NCBI RefSeq assembly: GCF_017313105.1
Contig: NZ_JAFLND010000005.1
Location: forward strand, 1 to 64,000
DNA from: [Muricauda] lutisoli (nom. illeg.)
GTDB taxonomy: Bacteria; Bacteroidota; Bacteroidia; Flavobacteriales; Flavobacteriaceae
Direction: 5' to 3'
DNA: 64,000 nt
Of this stretch, positions 42,956-52,040 are shown in pieces. The notes below the pieces were generated by a model, which made no database searches, was not told the origin of the DNA, and saw only the letters and a program-made list of their open reading frames with translations. A program made the translations under genes and the position numbers. How positions within the stretch are numbered: the stretch's first letter is position 1; every line of letters starts with the position of its first letter.

Positions 42956-44989
42956 ATGTCTACCGAATCCGAATATAAAGGCAATAATGCCAATGGGAAC
43001 AACAAGAACGAAAAACCCAAACCTCCCAAAGGAGGCAGTAATCTAAGTTGGGTATATTGGATAGTGTTGATTTTCCTAATAGTTTTTCCATTTTTCACCA
43101 ATACCATTGGAACGTCCAAAGAAATTGCCTGGTCTAAATTCGAGGATGACCTTTTGGCCAAAAATGCTATTGAAAAGATTGTTGTCATCAACAAAGAGGT
43201 TGCGCAGATCTATGTCAAAAAAAGTGTTTTGGACGATCCCGAATTCAAAAATGACAATGATGGGCTATTCTCCTCTAACTCGGGACCCCAATATTATATC
43301 ACCATTGGTTCAGTAGAAAGTTTCGAGAATAAATTACAACGTGCACAGGAAGATGCAGGCATTTCTGAAAAAATTGATGTTAGATATGAAAACCGGACAG
43401 ATATTGTCACCATTTTATCTTGGCTATTGCCTCTAGCCTTTTTCATTTTTATCTGGGTATTCATGTTTCGCAGAATAGGCGGTGGAAAAGGGGGTAGCTC
43501 TATGTTCAATTTTGGTAAGTCCACGCCAAGACTTACGGAAAAAGGCACCAAAAGCAAAGTGAGCTTTAAAGATATTGCCGGTCTTAAAGAAGCAAAGACC
43601 GAGGTAATGGAAGTTGTGGACTTCTTAAAGAACCCGGAGGATTACACCCGATTAGGTGCAAAAATCCCCAAAGGCGTTTTACTTGTTGGTCCGCCAGGAA
43701 CCGGAAAAACCTTAATGGCCAAAGCTGTTGCCGGCGAGGCCCAAGTGCCTTTTTTCTCCATGTCGGGTTCCGAGTTCGTGGAGATGTTCGTAGGTGTGGG
43801 CGCATCACGTGTTCGTGACCTTTTCAAAAAAGCAAAGGCAAAAGCACCAAGCATCATTTTTATTGATGAGATTGATGCCGTTGGCCGCTCCCGAGGCAAA
43901 ATAAATGCCTTCCAAGCGAATGATGAACGCGAAAGCACTTTGAACCAATTACTTACCGAATTGGATGGATTTGGCGATAATACCGGGGTTATTGTTTTGG
44001 CTGCAACCAACCGTCCCGATGTATTGGACAAAGCTCTTTTACGCCCTGGAAGGTTTGATCGCCATATTTATTTGGAACTCCCCAACCAAACGGAACGGGC
44101 AGAGATCTTTAAGGTACACGTTCGTTCCTTAAAACTTTCAAAAAATGTTGACATCGATGTTCTGGCCAAATTAAGTCCGGGATTCTCTGGGGCAGACATT
44201 GCCAATATCTGTAACGAGGCGGCTTTGATCGCAGCACGAGAAAAGAAAGACGAAGTGGAACAAGAGGATTTCATGGCTGCTAGAGATCGGGTTATTGTTG
44301 GAATGGAACGGAAAAGCAAGATTATCTCCCCCAAGGAAAAGGAAATCGTTGCTTATCATGAAGCCGGCCATGCCGTTGCCAGTTGGCACTTAAAACATGT
44401 GGATTCCCTTGTAAAGGTCTCCATTATCCCAAGAGGTAAATCACTCGGTGCTGCATGGTATTTACCGGAAGAACGTCAAATCGTGACCAAATCACAATTT
44501 ATTGACCAAATGTGTGCTTCCCTTGGTGGACGGGCTGCAGAGGAAATTATTTTCAACGAAATCTCATCCGGAGCACTGGACGACCTTGAAAAAGTGACCA
44601 AACAAGCCTATACCATGGTCTCCTACTATGGTTTGGATGAAGAGATAGGACCCATCAGCTTTTACGATTCCACTGGCGATAACGAACGCTTACTTGGAAA
44701 ACCTTATAGCGAGGAGATGGCCAAACAAATTGATCATGAAGTACATAATTTGATTATGTCCGCCTATGAACGAACCAAAAAATTATTGCTAGCACATAAA
44801 AAAGAACTGGAAAATTTGGCACAATTGCTTCTAAAAAAAGAGGTTGTGGATAAAGATGACCTTGAAGAGCTTTTGGGCAAGCGAGGTGAAAAAATATTGG
44901 GTAAGGAAACTGAAAAGCCCAGCAATCCGAACTTGCTGATAAATTATTTCAATATTCTAAACAATAAATATAGAGAACCGTTCAATTAA
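42956..44989 (+). CDS. ftsH: ATP-dependent zinc metalloprotease FtsH
   Basis: Membrane-bound AAA protease that degrades damaged membrane proteins and some regulators. The 677 residues have TM1 (about 31-50), a periplasmic domain, TM2 (about 155-172), an AAA module with Walker A GPPGTGKT (about 245) and Walker [12 protein letters not shown], the SRH region ATNRPDVLD, and the zinc motif HEAGH (about 468). The N-terminus is Asn/Lys rich. Since the genome may hold another ftsH, this could be a stress-inducible copy: its promoter belongs to the TGA-N6-TCAT set. Confidence 0.95.
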   Translation: MSTESEYKGNNANGNNKNEKPKPPKGGSNLSWVYWIVLIFLIVFPFFTNTIGTSKEIAWSKFEDDLLAKNAIEKIVVINKEVAQIYVKKSVLDDPEFKNDNDGLFSSNSGPQYYITIGSVESFENKLQRAQEDAGISEKIDVRYENRTDIVTILSWLLPLAFFIFIWVFMFRRIGGGKGGSSMFNFGKSTPRLTEKGTKSKVSFKDIAGLKEAKTEVMEVVDFLKNPEDYTRLGAKIPKGVLLVGPPGTGKTLMAKAVAGEAQVPFFSMSGSEFVEMFVGVGASRVRDLFKKAKAKAPSIIFIDEIDAVGRSRGKINAFQANDERESTLNQLLTELDGFGDNTGVIVLAATNRPDVLDKALLRPGRFDRHIYLELPNQTERAEIFKVHVRSLKLSKNVDIDVLAKLSPGFSGADIANICNEAALIAAREKKDEVEQEDFMAARDRVIVGMERKSKIISPKEKEIVAYHEAGHAVASWHLKHVDSLVKVSIIPRGKSLGAAWYLPEERQIVTKSQFIDQMCASLGGRAAEEIIFNEISSGALDDLEKVTKQAYTMVSYYGLDEEIGPISFYDSTGDNERLLGKPYSEEMAKQIDHEVHNLIMSAYERTKKLLLAHKKELENLAQLLLKKEVVDKDDLEELLGKRGEKILGKETEKPSNPNLLINYFNILNNKYREPFN

Positions 44990-45028
44990 GTTACCCCCCC
45001 GACTTTTTGAACATAAAAACAACATGTC

Positions 45029-45415
45029 ATGGAAACATTAATTTACGATTCAGACCTCCATTTTGAACACAAACAATGGGAACGCGAGCTTGATTTCTGG
45101 AAAGACGAATTAAAAACATTTAAACACAGGTTAAGTGAACTTATAACTCGCTACGACGACAAAATAGTTCTTGTGAAACTGGAACATTATCAGAATGAGT
45201 TTATCTTACAGGGTAGTGTTATCGAAGAACTAGAGGAAGCCATTGCGCAACATGAGTCCAACATGGCCGAACATAGTAAAGTGGGCGAGGATGCCCTGGA
45301 CGTCTCCTTAGTTAAAAAACATGTGGAATTCAGAAAAAAAATGGAAACTCAACGTCGAATTTATGCCGATCTTAAAAAGGAATTCTTTGGATTTTTAACG
45401 GAATACTGGACATAA
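45029..45415 (+). CDS. Hypothetical coiled-coil protein
   Basis: A 128-residue, highly charged, all-helical protein with no signal peptide or TM. Two long amphipathic helices (about 15-70 and 85-125) suggest a coiled-coil or four-helix bundle. I do not recognise the family. It starts 39 bp after ftsH on the same strand with no terminator between, so it probably shares the ftsH transcript. Confidence 0.7.
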   Translation: METLIYDSDLHFEHKQWERELDFWKDELKTFKHRLSELITRYDDKIVLVKLEHYQNEFILQGSVIEELEEAIAQHESNMAEHSKVGEDALDVSLVKKHVEFRKKMETQRRIYADLKKEFFGFLTEYWT

Positions 45416-45470
45416 ATAATTGGCCGCTTAGAATATTACTGTTACCAACAAATAATCTAAGAAAATTATT

Positions 45471-46745
45471 TTAGCCCTTTTGTGTAGGTTCCAACGAAAC
45501 CGGCAATTCAAAAACCTCAAGGGAAAAATAGGGTAGAGCAGCTAATAAGTGGTCAAAAATATCGGCCATCACATATTCATAGTTCTCCCAACGTTTATCG
45601 GAGCTAAACGCATAAATTTCCAACGGAATCCCTTGAGAGGTAGGTTGCAATTGCCTTACCATAAGGGTCATCCCTGTATTGATTGCAGAATGGTGCTCTA
45701 TATAGTCCGTAACGTATTTTCTAAAAACACCAAAATTGGTCAGGTTGCGCCCATTGACCAAAAGTTCCTTGTTTATTTGGTTGGATTCGTTATAGCTTTT
45801 TATTTGCTCGTTCCTATTGGCAATATATGCTTCTACCAACTGAATCTTTTTTAGCTTTTCGACTTCTTCGGGTGTTAAAAACCGAATACTCTTTTGACTT
45901 ACGATCAATGACCGCTTTATTCGACGACCTCCGGACACCTGCATGCCCCGCCAATTTTTAAAAGAATCGGAAATCAAGGCATATGTCGGAATCGTGGTTA
46001 TGGTCATATCAAAATTCTGAACTTTAACCGTAGCCAAACTTATCTCCACTACGTCACCATCGGCACCATACTTCTCAAAAGTTATCCAATCCCCTATCCG
46101 TACCATATCATTGATAGTAACCTGTATACTGGCCACAAGGCCCAAAATAGAGTCTTTAAATATGAGCAGCACTACTGCCGATGCAGCACCGAGCGCCGTA
46201 AAAAACTTCCATACCGTGGTATCTGTTACAATGGCAAAAATGGTTAAGATACCAACCACCCAAGCAAAGATCATGAATACCTGAACATAACTATCTATAG
46301 GCTTATCCTTGAATTTTGGAAGGGTTTTCAGATATCCGTTCACACTTTTGAAAAACTTTCGGAAAATGATCAATGTTAAAAAAACGAACAGTATTTTAAT
46401 CATTTTCAGCACAATACCACCGGCATAATCAAAATCTGAAAAGGCAACGGGAACAAACTCAAGTAAAATTAAAAGCGGAACTACATGTGCCACAAAACGT
46501 GGTACTCGGTGGGCCACCAAAAAATTGTCAAAATTATTTTTTGATTTTCTAGCCAACTTTATAGACAATGCACGTAATATCTTCCAAAGAAGAACATCCA
46601 GAAAAAAAACAAGTACAAGAACTACAACAACCAATACAAACAAGTTGATGTAAGAGGCCAAACCCTCTGCCATTCCTGTTTCTATCAAATAATTATATAG
46701 TAAGCGACCTAGATCTTTTTCCACAGTTTGCAGTTCAATAAACAT
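45471..46745 (-). CDS. Mechanosensitive ion channel, MscS family
   Basis: A 424-residue channel of the MscS superfamily, like E. coli YbdG in size. It has about five TM segments in the first 200 residues, and the pore-lining region and MscS beta domain (IGDWITFEKYGADGDVVEISLATVKVQ, described in part) follow at about 215-260. A C-terminal alpha/beta domain ends the protein. It releases osmolytes on hypo-osmotic shock in the family; regulation here is unknown. Convergent with the gene at 45029. Confidence 0.9.
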   Translation of the reverse strand: MFIELQTVEKDLGRLLYNYLIETGMAEGLASYINLFVLVVVVLVLVFFLDVLLWKILRALSIKLARKSKNNFDNFLVAHRVPRFVAHVVPLLILLEFVPVAFSDFDYAGGIVLKMIKILFVFLTLIIFRKFFKSVNGYLKTLPKFKDKPIDSYVQVFMIFAWVVGILTIFAIVTDTTVWKFFTALGAASAVVLLIFKDSILGLVASIQVTINDMVRIGDWITFEKYGADGDVVEISLATVKVQNFDMTITTIPTYALISDSFKNWRGMQVSGGRRIKRSLIVSQKSIRFLTPEEVEKLKKIQLVEAYIANRNEQIKSYNESNQINKELLVNGRNLTNFGVFRKYVTDYIEHHSAINTGMTLMVRQLQPTSQGIPLEIYAFSSDKRWENYEYVMADIFDHLLAALPYFSLEVFELPVSLEPTQKG

Positions 46746-46905
46746 AAAAACAAAATTACAAGATTTAATCCACCTCCCAATACAAGGAAATCATCATTTT
46801 ATAAAAGGAACAATGGATGTAAACTTTAAAAGATCCATTAAAAAACAAAGCTATTGGACCAATCATAAAATGCGATTTAAATCCTGCCCTTTTAGACAAA
46901 AAAAT

Positions 46906-46913
46906 TATATTTG
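46906..46913 (+). promoter_or_regulatory. -7 element of tRNA-Leu
   Basis: TATATTTG followed by CACACC, 19 nt before the tRNA, the same form as the tRNA-Lys promoter. CTG lies at the expected -33 position. Confidence 0.55.
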
Positions 46914-46932
46914 CACACCTAAAATTCCGTAG

Positions 46933-47016
46933 GCCCACGTGGTGGAATTGGTAGACACGCTACCTTGAGGGGGTAGTGTTCGTAAGGACGTGCTGGTTCG
47001 ACTCCAGTCGTGGGCA
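46933..47016 (+). tRNA. tRNA-Leu (GAG)
   Basis: An 84-nt class II tRNA. Acceptor GCCCACG pairs with CGTGGGC, anticodon arm CTACC-TTGAGGG-GGTAG has anticodon GAG (46977-46979), a long variable arm (TGTTCGTAAGGACG) is present and the T-arm is CTGGTTCGACTCCAG. No encoded CCA. Confidence 0.96.
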
Positions 47017-47020
47017 CAAA

Positions 47021-47047
47021 AAAACCGCAAGCAATTGCGGTTTTTTT
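47021..47047 (+). terminator. Terminator of tRNA-Leu
   Basis: AAAACCGCAA-GCAA-TTGCGGTTTT followed by T residues, directly after the tRNA. Confidence 0.9.
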
Positions 47048-47155
47048 ATTTAAACACCCCTTGAGAAATCCTCAAACCTTTTCCCAAAACACTGATATTT
47101 ATAAAGAAGAATCTAAATTTTATGATAAAATACTAGGATGGCATCTATTTAATCG

Positions 47156-47176
47156 TAAATTTGTTTAACGTTTAAA
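47156..47176 (+). promoter_or_regulatory. carH promoter with overlapping direct repeat
   Basis: TAAATTTG (47156-47163) is an exact -7 element. The next bases GTTTAACGTTTAAA (47163-47176) are a 7-bp direct repeat at the predicted transcription start, a plausible autorepressor site for the MerR-type protein that follows. Confidence 0.5.
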
Positions 47177-47184
47177 TAAAAAAG

Positions 47185-48084
47185 ATGAACAACGTAAAAA
47201 CTTTTTTTAGTATTCGGGATATGGAAAACCTTTCAGGTATTAAGGCCCATACCATCCGAATTTGGGAAAAGAGATACAATTTGTTCAGCCCTGAACGAAC
47301 AGACACCAATATTCGTACATATAATCTTGAAAGCCTGCAAAAGCTGTTGAACGTTACCCTCCTTTATAATAATGGGTATAAGATTTCCAAGATTGCCAAA
47401 ATGGGCGAGGAAAAAATTCCCGCCTTGGTCAATGAAATTATTTCAGAAAAAAGCGAGAAAAGCCATGCACTGAATTCTTTAAAGTTGGCCATGCTCAATT
47501 TTGATCAATCGCTATTCTTGAAGACCTATAATGGGCTAATGGAAGAAAAGTCGTTCACTCAAATTTTCAATGACGTGTTCATTCCATTACTGAACGAACT
47601 TGGATTGTTGTGGCAGACCAATACCATAAGTCCTGCCCACGAACATTTTATTTCCAACTTGATCAAACAAAAAATCTATATCCATACGGAAAAGCTTCAA
47701 TTTGAGGCTCCTACCAAAAAGGATGAAGTATATGTTCTCTTTTTGCCCGAGAACGAAATCCACGAACTAGGGCTGTTGTATGTCAATTACCAATTGGCCT
47801 TGCACGGCTACAAAACCATTTATCTAGGACAAACCATGCCCATAGAAAGCTTGGAAGATTTGCTCAAATATTACACCAACATAAGGTTTGTTTCGTACTT
47901 CACTGTTTCGCCGACCAAGGATGAGATCGATGATTATTTTGATCGATTCGGTGAAGTGCTGAAAAAATCACCTGGATCAAAACTTTATGTAATGGGCTAT
48001 CAAATACAAGAGATAGGAGAAGAAAAGCAACTTGGTCCCATTAAGATATTTAAATCCATTAATCAATTAGTAGATTTTCTTTAG
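47185..48084 (+). CDS. carH: CarH-type B12-dependent light-sensing MerR regulator
   Basis: Predicted photoreceptor-repressor. The 299 residues comprise a MerR DNA-binding domain (about 8-75, HTIRIWEKRYNLFSP), a four-helix bundle with the light-sensing signature Wx9EH (W143, E153, H154), and a cobalamin-binding domain with ExHxxG (E191, H193, G196) that supplies the lower axial histidine. In characterised CarH proteins adenosylcobalamin promotes tetramer binding to DNA in the dark, and light breaks it, releasing carotenoid genes. It sits 7 bp upstream of crtI in the crt operon, fitting that role. Confidence 0.9.
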   Translation: MNNVKTFFSIRDMENLSGIKAHTIRIWEKRYNLFSPERTDTNIRTYNLESLQKLLNVTLLYNNGYKISKIAKMGEEKIPALVNEIISEKSEKSHALNSLKLAMLNFDQSLFLKTYNGLMEEKSFTQIFNDVFIPLLNELGLLWQTNTISPAHEHFISNLIKQKIYIHTEKLQFEAPTKKDEVYVLFLPENEIHELGLLYVNYQLALHGYKTIYLGQTMPIESLEDLLKYYTNIRFVSYFTVSPTKDEIDDYFDRFGEVLKKSPGSKLYVMGYQIQEIGEEKQLGPIKIFKSINQLVDFL

Positions 48085-48091
48085 CCCCAAA

Positions 48092-49552
48092 ATGAAAAAA
48101 GTAATTGTTATTGGTTCTGGTTTTTCATCACTTTCCGCTTCGTGTTATCTGGCAAAAGCCGGGTATGAGGTAGAAATGTTCGAGAAGAACGATACTGTTG
48201 GGGGTAGGGCCAGACAATTGGTAAAAGATGGCTTTACTTTTGATATTGGTCCAAGCTGGTATTGGATGCCCGATATTTTTGATAAGTTCTTTGCCGATTT
48301 CAACAAAAAAACCTCAGATTACTACCAGCTGGACAAACTGAATCCTGCCTATAAAATCTTCTTTGAGGATGATACGATCACCATTGGCGATTGCATGGAC
48401 AATATTTGTGCGGAATTCGAGCGAATCGAATCGGGGAGCAGCGAGCACCTGAGACAATTTATCAGTGAGGCCCAAGAAAATTATGATATAGCCATTAACA
48501 AAGTGGTGCTCAGACCTGGGCTTTCACCGCTGGAACTTGTGACCAAGGAAACAGTATTAAAAGTGGACCAATTCTTTAAGACCATCAGCCAACAGGTCCG
48601 CAAACGGTTCAAAAATCCAAAGTTGGTCTCGACCTTGGAATTTCCCGTCCTTTTTTTAGGTGCTAAACCGAGCAAAACACCATCCTTTTATAACTTTATG
48701 AACTTTGCCGATTTTGGTTTGGGCACATGGCATCCCAAAGGGGGTATGTATGAAATTATCAAAGCCATGAAAAGTGTAGCAGAAGAATTGGGGGTCACCA
48801 TCCATACCAATAGCCCTGCAACCCATATTTTGGTGTCGGACAGTGAAGTTCTGGGCATTCGAAGCAAAGGAGCCAACCATTTGGCGGATTATGTGGTAAG
48901 TGGAGCGGATTACCATCATTCCGAGACCTTATTGGACAAAAAATACAGACAGTACTCCGAGGAATACTGGGACAAAAAAACCTATGCTCCTTCCTCGTTG
49001 TTGTTTTATATCGGTTTTGACAAGAAATTGAAAAACATTGAACACCATAATCTGTTCTTCGACACCGATTTTGAAAAACATGCACAAGAAATCTATGACA
49101 ACCCGCAATGGCCCAGCAATCCATTGTTCTATGCCAATTTTCCATCCGTAACGGATGCATCTATGGCACCAAAAGATCAAGAAACTGGGTTCTTTTTGGT
49201 TCCGATTGCTCCCGGATTGGAAGATACTCCACAACTCAGGACTCAATATTTTGATATTGTGATGGACCGATTTGAAAAATTGACCCATCAATCTGTAAAA
49301 AATTCAGTAATTTTTAAAGAGAGTTTTTGTGTTAACGATTTTATAGAGCAATACAATTCCTATAAAGGAAATGCCTATGGTTTGGCAAACACGTTGCGCC
49401 AGACAGCTTTTTTAAGACCTAACCTCAAAAGTAGCAAGGTAAAAAACTTGTTCTTTACCGGTCAGTTGACCGTACCCGGCCCAGGGGTCCCACCATCCCT
49501 GATTTCCGGTAAACTGGTGGCTGATTTAATCATTAAAGAAGTAAAAAAATGA
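48092..49552 (+). CDS. crtI: Phytoene desaturase
   Basis: FAD-dependent desaturase converting phytoene to lycopene. The 486 residues start with the dinucleotide motif VIGSGFSSLSASCYLAKAG and the downstream NDTVGGRA, and end with the family C-terminal segment TVPGPGVPPSLISGKLVAD. It overlaps crtB by 4 bp. The gene order carH-crtI-crtB-crtZ is typical of zeaxanthin-producing Flavobacteriaceae. Lycopene cyclase (crtY) is not in this window. Confidence 0.94.
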   Translation: MKKVIVIGSGFSSLSASCYLAKAGYEVEMFEKNDTVGGRARQLVKDGFTFDIGPSWYWMPDIFDKFFADFNKKTSDYYQLDKLNPAYKIFFEDDTITIGDCMDNICAEFERIESGSSEHLRQFISEAQENYDIAINKVVLRPGLSPLELVTKETVLKVDQFFKTISQQVRKRFKNPKLVSTLEFPVLFLGAKPSKTPSFYNFMNFADFGLGTWHPKGGMYEIIKAMKSVAEELGVTIHTNSPATHILVSDSEVLGIRSKGANHLADYVVSGADYHHSETLLDKKYRQYSEEYWDKKTYAPSSLLFYIGFDKKLKNIEHHNLFFDTDFEKHAQEIYDNPQWPSNPLFYANFPSVTDASMAPKDQETGFFLVPIAPGLEDTPQLRTQYFDIVMDRFEKLTHQSVKNSVIFKESFCVNDFIEQYNSYKGNAYGLANTLRQTAFLRPNLKSSKVKNLFFTGQLTVPGPGVPPSLISGKLVADLIIKEVKK

Positions 49553-50391
49553 AAACTATTTTTGACGACGTATCTTATGACTGCAGCAAGGTTGTAACAA
49601 AATCTTACAGCACTTCTTTCTCCTTGGCAACCAAAATGTTGGCACCGTCGATCAGGGCGGACATTTATAATATTTATGGTTTTGTCCGTTTTGCCGACGA
49701 AATTGTAGATACCTTTCATGATTATGACAAGGCCAAATTGTTCGATGCCTTTGAAAAGGACATGGAACAGGCCATTGAGGACAAGATCAGCTTAAACCCT
49801 ATTTTGAACTCCTTTCAATACACCTATCATAAATATGACATACCACATCACTTGGTAGCGTCTTTTATGAAGAGTATGCGAATGGACCTTACCAAGAAAA
49901 ATTACGAAACTTTTGATGAATACCGCGAGTACATTTACGGTTCTGCCGATGTGGTGGGGTTAATGTGCCTATGCGTGTTTGTTAAAGGTGATAAAGAAAA
50001 ATATGAGGAGTTAAAAGAATCCGCCATGGCTCTGGGTTCTGCTTTCCAAAAGGTGAACTTCCTTCGGGATTTAAAGGCGGATTACGAAGATTTGAATCGT
50101 ACGTATTTCCCGAACACCAACCTATTGGAACTGGACGAGGAATCCAAAAGACGCATCGTAAACGAGATAAAGGCGGATTTTGCATTGGGCTATTCCGGAA
50201 TTGTACAATTGCCCGAGCAAGCAAAATTTGGGGTGTATACTGCTTATCGCTATTATAAAAAACTGCTTCAAAAATTGCAAAGCACACCACCTCTGGAAAT
50301 AAAGAACACCAGGATTCGTGTACCCAACTACCAAAAATTTGGTTTGTTGGCACAATCTTATGTAAATTATAAACTACAATTGGTACAATGA
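49549..50391 (+). CDS. crtB: Phytoene synthase
   Basis: Joins two geranylgeranyl diphosphates to phytoene, the first committed carotenoid step. The 280 residues have the two Asp-rich motifs DEIVD (about 43-47) and DLKAD (about 171-175) needed for Mg-diphosphate binding. It overlaps crtI upstream and crtZ downstream by 4 bp each, implying translational coupling. Confidence 0.94.
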   Translation: MKTIFDDVSYDCSKVVTKSYSTSFSLATKMLAPSIRADIYNIYGFVRFADEIVDTFHDYDKAKLFDAFEKDMEQAIEDKISLNPILNSFQYTYHKYDIPHHLVASFMKSMRMDLTKKNYETFDEYREYIYGSADVVGLMCLCVFVKGDKEKYEELKESAMALGSAFQKVNFLRDLKADYEDLNRTYFPNTNLLELDEESKRRIVNEIKADFALGYSGIVQLPEQAKFGVYTAYRYYKKLLQKLQSTPPLEIKNTRIRVPNYQKFGLLAQSYVNYKLQLVQ

Positions 50392-50843
50392 AAGTAGCAC
50401 TTTGGATATTGATTTTTTTGGCAACCTTTTGCTTTATGGAGTTTATGGCATGGTTTACCCACAAATATGTAATGCACGGTTTTTTATGGAGTTTACATAA
50501 AGACCACCATAAAAAGGACCATGATTCTTGGTTTGAGCGAAATGATGCCTTTTTCATTTTTTATGCTGTGGTAAGCATGACGCTCTTTTATTTGGGCAGT
50601 TACACCTCTTTTTGGTACGGCTGGCCATTGGGCTTTGGTATTTTAGCCTATGGTATCGCTTATTTTATGGTGCACGACATCTTTATCCACCAACGATTTA
50701 AAATGTTCCGAAATGCCAATAATTGGTATGCCCGCGGGGTTCGTAGGGCCCACAAGATACATCACAAGCATTTAGGTAAAGAAGATGGGGAATGCTTTGG
50801 TATGCTGTTGGTTCCCTTTAAATATTTCAAGAAGAAATATTAA
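50388..50843 (+). CDS. crtZ: Beta-carotene hydroxylase (CrtZ type)
   Basis: Membrane di-iron hydroxylase converting beta-carotene to zeaxanthin. The 151 residues show the histidine clusters HKYVMHG, HKDHHKKDHDSW, HDIFIHQRF and HKIHHKHLG that bind iron, spread among four TM segments. Final gene of the crt operon, whose end overlaps the convergent thioredoxin-like gene by 4 bp. Confidence 0.93.
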   Translation: MKVALWILIFLATFCFMEFMAWFTHKYVMHGFLWSLHKDHHKKDHDSWFERNDAFFIFYAVVSMTLFYLGSYTSFWYGWPLGFGILAYGIAYFMVHDIFIHQRFKMFRNANNWYARGVRRAHKIHHKHLGKEDGECFGMLLVPFKYFKKKY

Positions 50844-51406
50844 TCAGCTATCAACTTATCCAGCAAGCTACGGGTCTTATCAGAATTCCAATTGGCGGCT
50901 CCTGTTTTCTCGACCACAATATGTCCAGCCTTGTCGATGATATAGGTAACGGGAATACTACTGCTTTCTAATTCCATTGGGGTGGCAGAAGCTTGAAAGT
51001 ATACAGGCAATTCATATTCTTTTTTCTCTAAAAAGGCAACTACCTTCTCCTTATCATCATTGGCCACAAAGGCAAAAGTGACCTTATCCTTGTAATCCCC
51101 ATATAGCTCCACAAACCCGGGCAGTTCTGCAACGCATGGAGGGCACCATGTGGCCCATACATTTACCAGAACGACCTCTCCTTTTTTAGATTGAAGGTTG
51201 GTCGAACTACCTTCCAAATCAACCAAGTTCCAGTTGTAATTGTTCAAAGTGGCTTGCTCTTCTTCATCCACGGTACTCGGACTGATCACTGTAGCAACTA
51301 CCTTATTCACCCAAACCCTTACATGAAAACCTATTGGGGTAAAAAGAATAAGCAATATGGCCAAAATCCATATACCATTGCTGATCTGTTCCTTTGTTAA
51401 CTTCAT
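50840..51406 (-). CDS. TlpA-like thioredoxin protein, intact CPPC
   Basis: A 188-residue membrane-anchored thiol oxidoreductase facing the periplasm. It has an N-terminal TM (about 10-28) and a thioredoxin domain with active site WCPPC (C88, C91) and the cis-proline segment IPVTYIID. Likely roles are cytochrome maturation or disulfide reduction. Its ATG overlaps the stop of a homologous upstream gene by 4 bp, so the two are a tandem duplication expressed together. Confidence 0.88.
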   Translation of the reverse strand: MKLTKEQISNGIWILAILLILFTPIGFHVRVWVNKVVATVISPSTVDEEEQATLNNYNWNLVDLEGSSTNLQSKKGEVVLVNVWATWCPPCVAELPGFVELYGDYKDKVTFAFVANDDKEKVVAFLEKKEYELPVYFQASATPMELESSSIPVTYIIDKAGHIVVEKTGAANWNSDKTRSLLDKLIAD

Positions 51407-51963
51407 TCTGCAATTAATTCATCCAATAACTTGTATACTTTTCCATTGCTCCAATCCGATATACCCTCTTCATGAATGACAATGTTCCCTGATTTATCGA
51501 TTAAATAAGATGAGGGCACTTTACTTGCGTCCACCGCCATTTTATCCCCAATGATCAAATAAGTAACGGGAAAAGTAAATCCATGCTCTTCCATAAAAGC
51601 TTCAACAGGTTCCTGCTCCTCATTGGTGATGATATAGAAATCCATCTTGCCTTTGTATTTGTCGTACAATTCTTGAATACTTGCAAGTTCAGCTTCGGAA
51701 GGTAATCTCCAAGAAGCCCAAAAATTGACAAAAATTACATTTCCCTTGGACTCTTCAAAATTGAAAAAGTTCCATTCCCCATCCTTTAGTCTCCAATCGT
51801 AATCGGTGATTTTTTGTTGCTCCGATTTTTCAATTACCGAAGGGGAAAACGCAAACAGTCTATTCAACCATATCTTTCCGTAGTACCCTATTGGCGTTAC
51901 AAAAAATGATAGCACAAAAAGAATTAGAACAATATTGAGAACGGTCTTTTTACTAATCTTCAT
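51403..51963 (-). CDS. TlpA-like protein with degenerate active site
   Basis: A 186-residue paralogue of the following gene with the same layout: an N-terminal TM (about 8-26) and a thioredoxin fold with cis-proline in VPSSYLID. The expected CxxC is replaced by R86-L-P-S89 in FWASWRLPSEAEL, so no thiol redox activity is possible at this site. The frame is intact and the cis-proline region conserved, so it is not an evident pseudogene. It may bind substrate or pair with the active paralogue. Confidence 0.83.
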   Translation of the reverse strand: MKISKKTVLNIVLILFVLSFFVTPIGYYGKIWLNRLFAFSPSVIEKSEQQKITDYDWRLKDGEWNFFNFEESKGNVIFVNFWASWRLPSEAELASIQELYDKYKGKMDFYIITNEEQEPVEAFMEEHGFTFPVTYLIIGDKMAVDASKVPSSYLIDKSGNIVIHEEGISDWSNGKVYKLLDELIAE

Positions 51964-51982
51964 GAATTATTTCTCAAAAATT

Positions 51983-52020
51983 AAAAACTCCTGATATCTA
52001 TTACAACATCAGGAGTTTTT
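51983..52020 (-). terminator. Terminator after aconitase
   Basis: AAAAACTCCTGAT (51983-51995) pairs with ATCAGGAGTTTTT (52008-52020), a 13-bp stem with terminal A/T runs, 20 bp beyond the aconitase stop. Confidence 0.88.
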
Positions 52021-52040
52021 ACAGATTATATTAGATACAA

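Noticed and set aside
48795-49291. Overlapping minus-strand frames of about 120 codons inside crtI
   Set aside because: Antisense shadows rich in Cys, His and Trp; crtI is clearly the coding frame.
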